Part shown: positions 7,142 to 11,810 of the stretch, in pieces
How the letters are laid out: each line of letters begins with the position of its first letter
Position numbering within the stretch: the stretch's first letter is position 1
NCBI GenBank assembly: GCA_947462425.1
Contig: CANHPI010000050.1
Coordinates: 1-11,810, forward strand
DNA length: 11,810 nucleotides
Source of the DNA: Bacteroidota bacterium
GTDB lineage: Bacteria > Bacteroidota > Bacteroidia > B-17B0 > B-17BO
Direction: 5' to 3'
Translations under genes and position numbers: made by a program
Notes under the pieces: generated by a model
Databases searched by the model: none
Seen by the model: only the letters and a program-made list of their open reading frames with translations
Told to the model about the DNA's origin: nothing

Positions 7142-7997
7142 ACCAACCTTTTAAACTATCTCCTAAACCTAAGTAAGTTAAAAGTTTGTTTATGATATTT
7201 TTTGTAAGATGTAGATACCATTTATTATCCACTAGATTTCTAATTTTTTCATCGTCAGATTTAGCCGAAATTATTTTTTGATTACTTCTACCACTACTTA
7301 TTCTAAAACGGGTTAAACTAATACCTGTTGTTATAATTTTTGATTTTTTGAAACCAGAAAGCTCAAATAGTTTTTTTAGTGTTTTTGGAGTATAATACGT
7401 TAAATGTTCGGGATAGGTAATAATGTTGTATGCTGCTTTTAAACGGTAACGAAGTAAGGAATTAAAATTTGGGGTGGTTATATAAACTAAACCTCCTTTT
7501 CTTAAGATATTATAACAATTTTGTAATTCGGACCTTGGATTATTAATGTGTTCAATAACTTCAAAAGAAGTTATGATATCAAACATTTCGTTTTCATAAT
7601 TCTCCGGTTTCAAAGTTCCATTTTCTATATTAATCTCTTTTTGTATACAAATATTAACCGACTCACTTGAAAGTTCAGTGCCATAAACTTCCCATCCTCT
7701 TGATTTTGCCTCCAATAAAAAGTACCCTAAACCACATCCAATATCTAAAATTTTATTGGTTTTCCTAAAAGGTTCAAATTGATCCAATAACTCATTGTAA
7801 CGTTTAATAGTGAGCGGCGATAAATAATTGTTAATTCCGTAATTCTTATAATACTTACCTAATTCTTCAGATGTTGGTATAACTTTTGAAAAAACTAAAT
7901 CACACGAATTACATTTACACAAATGTGCTTTTTCATACCCTTGAAGGGCAGTCAATTTATCAGAATTACAAATTATGCAATTAATGTGTTGTTTCAT
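7131..7997 (-). CDS. Zinc-ribbon class I SAM-dependent methyltransferase
   Basis: This 288-residue protein has an N-terminal zinc-ribbon-like module with Cys7, Cys10, Cys29 and Cys32 (CIIC ... CNSC), followed by a class I Rossmann methyltransferase domain. The SAM-binding motif I is ILDIGCGLGYFL (83-94), an acidic residue closes the next strand (GTELS, 106-110), the FEVIEHINNP region lies at 145-154, and GGLVYITTPNF is at 168-178. This architecture is frequent among sugar or small-molecule methyltransferases in polysaccharide clusters. No membrane segment is present. It is the last gene of the - strand operon, 18 bp after the amidotransferase gene, so it probably modifies the same sugar or its glycan. 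Whether it methylates an oxygen, the amidino nitrogen or something else cannot be read from the sequence. Confidence 0.85.
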   Translation of the reverse strand: MKQHINCIICNSDKLTALQGYEKAHLCKCNSCDLVFSKVIPTSEELGKYYKNYGINNYLSPLTIKRYNELLDQFEPFRKTNKILDIGCGLGYFLLEAKSRGWEVYGTELSSESVNICIQKEINIENGTLKPENYENEMFDIITSFEVIEHINNPRSELQNCYNILRKGGLVYITTPNFNSLLRYRLKAAYNIITYPEHLTYYTPKTLKKLFELSGFKKSKIITTGISLTRFRISSGRSNQKIISAKSDDEKIRNLVDNKWYLHLTKNIINKLLTYLGLGDSLKGWFVK

Positions 7998-8015
7998 TTA
8001 TTAGAAAATTATTTT

Positions 8016-9170
8016 TTAGAAATTACCTAATTTATCTTTTTTAAATAATTTTCTGTAAGTATCATAAATAAAATTTAATCTTTTTTCTTCATTGGGATAA
8101 TCAGTATACCATTTTGGTGGTAGATTAATAATCCTTTCAAATTCTTCAACACTTATTCCAAGTTTTTTAGCAATATAATCTTTCTCAACTATAACTTTTT
8201 CATCGTTATAAGGTAATATTTCCAATTCCTTTAAAGCTAATTCCCGTGTAATTTCTCCGGTACAAATTTGCGAAGCTAAGGTTGCTCGTCGATAGTCTAT
8301 ACCAAATTTTTTATTTAAATAATATGATTGAATAAAGCCAGTGTACAAAGACTCATAGTGTTTCCCTCCATAATAACGCCAGTCAAGTTCTTCTTTCAAT
8401 AATTCAATGGTATTATTTTTAGAATAAGGCACATAATTTAAAATGTAAATAATTTTTATTCTCTTAAAAACCTTATAATATATTTCTTTCATAAACCCAA
8501 ATAGAGGAAAATTTTTAATTTTACCACTTCCAAATGTGTTCTGAATATATTTTAAATATCTATTATCTTTTGCATTATAGTGCCAGTATTTTGGTAAAAT
8601 ACCCTCTGTAGCAAAATTTCCTCCGCTAATAATATACTTCACTCCATATTTCGATGCAACTTTATGTATGGCTCCAAGAAGGGCAATATCTGTAGGTGTT
8701 TCAGCCTCCGGAACCGAAGCTTTTAAAAAAGATAATTGCAAGTCTTTAAACTCTTCCCAGTCTAAAACAAAACTTTCATAATCAATATCTAATTTTCGTG
8801 CAATGTTTTTAATATTTAAAACTGCCTCTTCTGAATTCCATCCATTATCAACATGAATTGCCAAAACGCGCAATCCATTATTTTTACATATGTAAGCAGC
8901 ATAACTACTATCAACTCCACCGCTCAATCCTAAAACACAATCATACTCTTTACCTTTACCGGCAATCTTCATTTCTTCAATAATTTTCCGAAACTTCAAA
9001 TCACTTTCAGCACCATGATAATTGTGCTTAGCACGTTTACTTAAAAACTCCGAACAAAGATTACATTCCCCAAATTCATTAAAAGATATTCCAGGATCTG
9101 ATGTATCCATTACACATCGCGTGCATATTTGATAAATATTAGTGCTCATGTAATAATTTTTATAAATCAA
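8016..9170 (-). CDS. wbpG: N-acetyl sugar amidotransferase (WbpG/WbuX type)
   Basis: WbpG-family enzymes are ATP-dependent PP-loop amidotransferases that convert an acetamido group on a nucleotide sugar to an acetamidino group, using ammonia delivered by HisH and HisF partners. Visible here are a zinc-finger-like cysteine set (C16, C19, C36, C39: ICTRCVMD and ECNLC) and the PP-loop SGGVDSS (83-89). Further along are AIHVDNGWNS (104-113) and a mid-region with SGGNFATEGILPKYWHY (182-198), as expected for the family. The 384-residue length is normal. The Met at 9170 leaves an unusual extension (MIYKNYY); the internal Met codon at 9149 (MSTNIYQICTRC) is a more typical start. The gene follows hisF by 16 bp from the first candidate start, and the adjacency of hisH and hisF is the strongest support for the function. 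The target sugar is unknown. Confidence 0.88.
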   Translation of the reverse strand: MIYKNYYMSTNIYQICTRCVMDTSDPGISFNEFGECNLCSEFLSKRAKHNYHGAESDLKFRKIIEEMKIAGKGKEYDCVLGLSGGVDSSYAAYICKNNGLRVLAIHVDNGWNSEEAVLNIKNIARKLDIDYESFVLDWEEFKDLQLSFLKASVPEAETPTDIALLGAIHKVASKYGVKYIISGGNFATEGILPKYWHYNAKDNRYLKYIQNTFGSGKIKNFPLFGFMKEIYYKVFKRIKIIYILNYVPYSKNNTIELLKEELDWRYYGGKHYESLYTGFIQSYYLNKKFGIDYRRATLASQICTGEITRELALKELEILPYNDEKVIVEKDYIAKKLGISVEEFERIINLPPKWYTDYPNEEKRLNFIYDTYRKLFKKDKLGNF

Positions 9171-9186
9171 AAATAGTACTTTAATA

Positions 9187-9951
9187 TTATAAAACCTTGA
9201 TAATTTCTAATTCTCCCTTTTCCGGATAATTGATTAATACACCTTGCTTTGTTCCTTGGTAAACAAACATACTACCAGCTGCTAAGCCGTTGGCATAACC
9301 TTCTGTATAAGCTTGTTTTAAATGTTCTATTTTTCCAGCACCACCAAGTGCTACTATTGGTATGGAAACTGCCATTGAAATATTTTTAATCAATTGGATA
9401 TCATAACCCGTCATCAATCCATCTTTTTCAATAGATTGAACAATGAGTTCTCCTGCACCTTTTTCTTCCATTAATTTTGCAAAATCAATTGGCGAATAGT
9501 CTGATACCTTTGAGCCATTTAAAGACCAAACTTTTTCTTTTCCAAATAGTTTTTTTTTAACATCCATACAAACAGCAATTGTAGAAGACCCAAACGTATC
9601 AGAAGCTTCTTTTATAAAATTAGGATTTTCAGTAGCATAAGAACCTATAATCACTTTTTCGGCACCTGCACTAATAATTTGCCGAATATCTTCTAAAGAT
9701 CTTATTCCTCCACCTACGGCAAATGGCATATTCGCTTCTTCACCAATATTTTTAATCAATTCCAACGACACTAATCGTTTATCGCGTGAAGCTATGATAT
9801 CTAAAAATACTAATTCATCTGCTCTTAAATCATTAAAAATTTTAACTGCATTTATGGGATCGCCAATGTATCGAAAAGTTTTAAAGACTTTCGATTTCAC
9901 TAATCCGTTGTCTTTTAATAACAGAACTGGTATTACTCTAGGTCTAAACAT
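9187..9951 (-). CDS. hisF: HisF-like ammonia-channelling subunit (HisF2/WbuZ type)
   Basis: This is a 254-residue (beta/alpha)8-barrel of the HisF family. In histidine synthesis HisF is the cyclase of imidazole glycerol phosphate synthase. Paralogues in surface-glycan loci instead pass ammonia from HisH to a WbpG-type amidotransferase. Conserved barrel elements are AVGGGIRS (78-85), MDVKK (129-133, with Asp130 at the position of the conserved HisF Asp), EKDGLMTGYD (175-184) and ALGGAGKIEH (201-210). The first strand reads RVIPVLLLKDNG (5-16), where true HisF has CLDVKDG, so the catalytic aspartate equivalent to Asp11 is a Leu here. With the context, this argues against a role in histidine synthesis. 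It starts 2 bp after the end of hisH and lies directly upstream of the amidotransferase, so the three are likely expressed together. Confidence 0.9.
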   Translation of the reverse strand: MFRPRVIPVLLLKDNGLVKSKVFKTFRYIGDPINAVKIFNDLRADELVFLDIIASRDKRLVSLELIKNIGEEANMPFAVGGGIRSLEDIRQIISAGAEKVIIGSYATENPNFIKEASDTFGSSTIAVCMDVKKKLFGKEKVWSLNGSKVSDYSPIDFAKLMEEKGAGELIVQSIEKDGLMTGYDIQLIKNISMAVSIPIVALGGAGKIEHLKQAYTEGYANGLAAGSMFVYQGTKQGVLINYPEKGELEIIKVL

Positions 9952-9953
9952 TT

Positions 9954-10577
9954 TTATAGATTAATGAAATTTTTTAACAATAATTCTCCAACGTCATGGC
10001 TTTTTTCAGGATGGTATTGTACACCAAAAATATTTTCACGCTGAATAGATGAAACAAATTGTCCTTCATATTCTGTTTCATTTAATATATCCTCAGATTG
10101 ATGGGTTTTAAAATAATAGGAATGAACAAAATAAAATTCAGATAAATTAGAAATACCAATCATTAATGGACTTTCTTTCTTAATCATAATTTCATTCCAT
10201 CCAGTGTGAGGAATTTTATATTTTAATTTATCGTTCACTTTAAATTTAACGACATCGGCATCTATCCATCCTAACCCATTTACATTTCCTTCTTCACTCT
10301 TTAAAGCCATTAATTGCATGCCTAAGCAAATACCTAAAATAGGTTTCTTTTTATAGAGCACCTGTTCATTTAAAACTTGAATCAAATCTAATTGATGCAA
10401 TTTTAACATAGCCTGACCAAAATGACCAACTCCTGGTAATATAATTTTATCGGCTGCTGTTATATCTTGATGATTAGAAGATACTAAACAATTAATTTTT
10501 AACCGTGCTAATTTTTTTTGAATAGAATGAATATTTCCCATTCCATAATCTATAATAACTACCTGGCCGGTCATCAT
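9954..10577 (-). CDS. hisH: HisH-like glutamine amidotransferase subunit
   Basis: This is a class I glutamine amidotransferase domain of the HisH family, 207 residues, which hydrolyses glutamine and passes the ammonia into its HisF partner. It shows IIDYGMGN (8-15), the oxyanion-strand motif LPGVGHFG (47-54), the nucleophile elbow GICLGMQL with Cys84 (82-89), and QYHPEKS carrying His189 and Glu191, so the Cys-His-Glu triad is complete. IPHTGWNEI (122-130) is also typical. It is soluble and cytosolic. Two adjacent ATGs give equally good starts. The gene lies 4 bp after the upstream glycosyltransferase and 2 bp before hisF. Because the next genes are a HisF with an altered active site and a WbpG homologue, and no other his gene is present, its job is most likely amidino-sugar synthesis rather than histidine synthesis. 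Confidence 0.9.
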   Translation of the reverse strand: MMTGQVVIIDYGMGNIHSIQKKLARLKINCLVSSNHQDITAADKIILPGVGHFGQAMLKLHQLDLIQVLNEQVLYKKKPILGICLGMQLMALKSEEGNVNGLGWIDADVVKFKVNDKLKYKIPHTGWNEIMIKKESPLMIGISNLSEFYFVHSYYFKTHQSEDILNETEYEGQFVSSIQRENIFGVQYHPEKSHDVGELLLKNFINL

Positions 10578-10581
10578 TCTA

Positions 10582-11810
10582 TTAATTTTTCTGTAATGAA
10601 ATCGTTTTTATTAAAGATGCCAATTGCTCAACTTGGTGTTTTCGAGAATACATTTCGGAATTAATGGTATTACATTTTATAATTCCAGTTTGAGCGAATT
10701 CAATATATAACTCTTCTAGCTTATCTAATAATTGCGAGGAATCTTTAATAAGATAACCGGAATTTGTTGCCATAATTAAATCTTCCTGCAAGTGTGAACT
10801 AATATTATCAATATCCTCAATATCATAATACTTTGATTTGAGTTTATTTGCTTCAATATCATCCGTATAACAAAATAAAATACTTCGTTTTAGTCCTATA
10901 TAGTCAAATATTTTTGTTCCCATATAAGAATAATAATTAAACAAAAGCATGACATTTTGTTTGGCTAATTCTTCAAGTAATTGTCCATTAGAGATTTTTT
11001 TATGAATTTGAATATAATTTGATAAATCGGGATATTCTGATTTAATAATCTCATTTAAATCCCCATTAAAAGTTACGCCATAGAGATTTATCCCATAAAA
11101 ATTAATTCTAATTTTTATCTCTTTATTACTTTTAATAAATTTAGACATTACGCTCAAAAAACTTCGAAGTGGGTGCCAATCATAAATTGAGCCTACAAAA
11201 GCAATACTTAAAAAATCATTTTGCTGTTTAATTGATTTAACATTTTCTACTAATTCCGGATCATACCCATTCGGTAAAATAAGGAATGATTTTTCTTTTA
11301 TTAATTCGGATATTTTTACTTGTAAAAAATCGGACACAGTTGTAATAGAAAAACTAGATTTCAAGATACTCTTCTCAAAATAAGTATTCCATACTTTTAA
11401 AAAATAATTGCGTTGAATGTTAAGATTTTGCGACCAAGGGTCGCGATAATCAGCAATCCAAGGCGTTTTATATTTCTCACTAAGTCTTGATGCATAACTG
11501 AATAGAATAAAAGGGTCGCCAGTTGCAATAATTGCATCAACTGAATTTTTTTCTAAATAATTATTTGCTGCAGAATAAATCGTAGATTTTGGACCAGTAA
11601 GAAAAATAAATTGAGCAAATTCATAATAGGCTGAAATTATTTTTCTTAAAAATTTATATTTAGTATCACCATATTTTAGCATTATGCGATTTGCGAAATT
11701 AGGTTTATAAGGAGCTCTTATAATAATTCCATGTTCAACCGATTCTATAATTTCTTTATTTGAATCACCTTCAGAAATATAATCTAAATAATTTCCATGT
11801 TTATTACTCC
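10582..11810 (-). CDS. Family 4-like glycosyltransferase (5' end outside window)
   Basis: The frame is open to the right edge, giving 408 visible residues. The ATG at 11680-11682 is probably internal, because coding continues upstream of it (SNKHGNYLDYIS ...), and the usual N-terminal first strand of this enzyme type is not yet present. In fragment numbering the features are IIATGDPF (93-100), ADYRDPW (119-125), ITTVSDFLQ (155-163), PNGYDPE (179-185) and the start of the donor domain at FVGSIYDWH (204-212). A donor-site-like motif GTKIFDYIGLKRSIL (297-311) has Asp where many relatives have Glu. These mark a GT-B fold, family-4-like transferase acting on a cytosolic-face lipid-linked glycan. 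It is the most upstream visible gene of the operon containing hisH, hisF, wbpG and the methyltransferase. Donor and acceptor are unknown. Confidence 0.82.
   Translation of the reverse strand, partial: SNKHGNYLDYISEGDSNKEIIESVEHGIIIRAPYKPNFANRIMLKYGDTKYKFLRKIISAYYEFAQFIFLTGPKSTIYSAANNYLEKNSVDAIIATGDPFILFSYASRLSEKYKTPWIADYRDPWSQNLNIQRNYFLKVWNTYFEKSILKSSFSITTVSDFLQVKISELIKEKSFLILPNGYDPELVENVKSIKQQNDFLSIAFVGSIYDWHPLRSFLSVMSKFIKSNKEIKIRINFYGINLYGVTFNGDLNEIIKSEYPDLSNYIQIHKKISNGQLLEELAKQNVMLLFNYYSYMGTKIFDYIGLKRSILFCYTDDIEANKLKSKYYDIEDIDNISSHLQEDLIMATNSGYLIKDSSQLLDKLEELYIEFAQTGIIKCNTINSEMYSRKHQVEQLASLIKTISLQKN

Noticed and set aside
9187..10577. Reading hisH and hisF as part of a histidine biosynthesis operon.
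   Set aside because: No other his genes are adjacent, the HisF Asp11 position is Leu, and the next gene is a WbpG-type amidotransferase within a glycan locus.
10582..11682. Treating the Met codon at 11682 as the start of the right-hand glycosyltransferase.
   Set aside because: The frame stays open for 42 more codons to the window edge, and the usual N-terminal strand of the fold is missing, so the gene is taken as truncated by the window.
1..11810. CRISPR arrays, tRNA or rRNA genes, integrase or transposase genes, toxin-antitoxin pairs.
   Set aside because: No regularly spaced repeats, cloverleaf sequences or proteins of these families were seen on either strand.

Overview
This AT-rich window comes from a member of the Bacteroidota. 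The evidence is the RuvB, QueG and LepB protein sequences, the long insert in LepB, the general absence of strong Shine-Dalgarno sequences, and TAnnTTTG-like boxes. I cannot resolve the lineage below phylum from the sequence alone. The window is densely coded; no gene-free stretch exceeds about 170 bases.

Layout. (1) Positions 1-3400, + strand, hold housekeeping genes: the 3' part of lepB (signal peptidase I), a small DUF3820 protein, ruvB (Holliday-junction helicase motor) and queG (epoxyqueuosine reductase), whose start overlaps the end of ruvB. The gap between lepB and the DUF3820 gene is filled almost exactly by a 140-bp MITE-like element. It has 19-bp terminal inverted repeats, abuts a perfect 10-bp A-rich direct repeat on each side, and its first three bases are the lepB stop codon. 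(2) Positions 3403-5703, - strand, hold a family-4-like glycosyltransferase followed by galE, converging on queG with 2 bp between the stop codons. (3) Positions 5737-7104, + strand, hold a polytopic membrane protein that looks like a Wzy/EpsG-type polysaccharide polymerase. It diverges from the glycosyltransferase across 33 bp that contain a 17-bp palindrome. (4) Positions 7131-11810, - strand, hold a tight operon read right to left: a second glycosyltransferase (5' end outside the window), a HisH-type glutaminase, a HisF-type barrel, a WbpG-type N-acetyl-sugar amidotransferase and a zinc-ribbon methyltransferase. A hairpin lies where this operon meets the membrane-protein gene.

How they work together. 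The right two thirds of the window look like part of a surface polysaccharide (O-antigen or capsule) locus joined to a housekeeping block. HisH, HisF and WbpG together match the known three-protein system that converts an N-acetyl group on a nucleotide sugar into an acetamidino group. In that scheme HisH releases ammonia from glutamine, the HisF barrel channels it, and the ATP-dependent PP-loop enzyme WbpG installs it. The HisF copy lacks the aspartate at the position of the essential histidine-pathway residue Asp11, which supports a dedicated sugar role. GalE would supply a UDP-galactose-type precursor, the glycosyltransferases would build the repeat unit, and the membrane protein may polymerise it. 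These pathway assignments are inferred from family membership and gene context. No wholly new system is evident. The most unusual items are the MITE-like element at the lepB stop codon and the amidino-sugar cassette with its altered HisF and adjoining methyltransferase.
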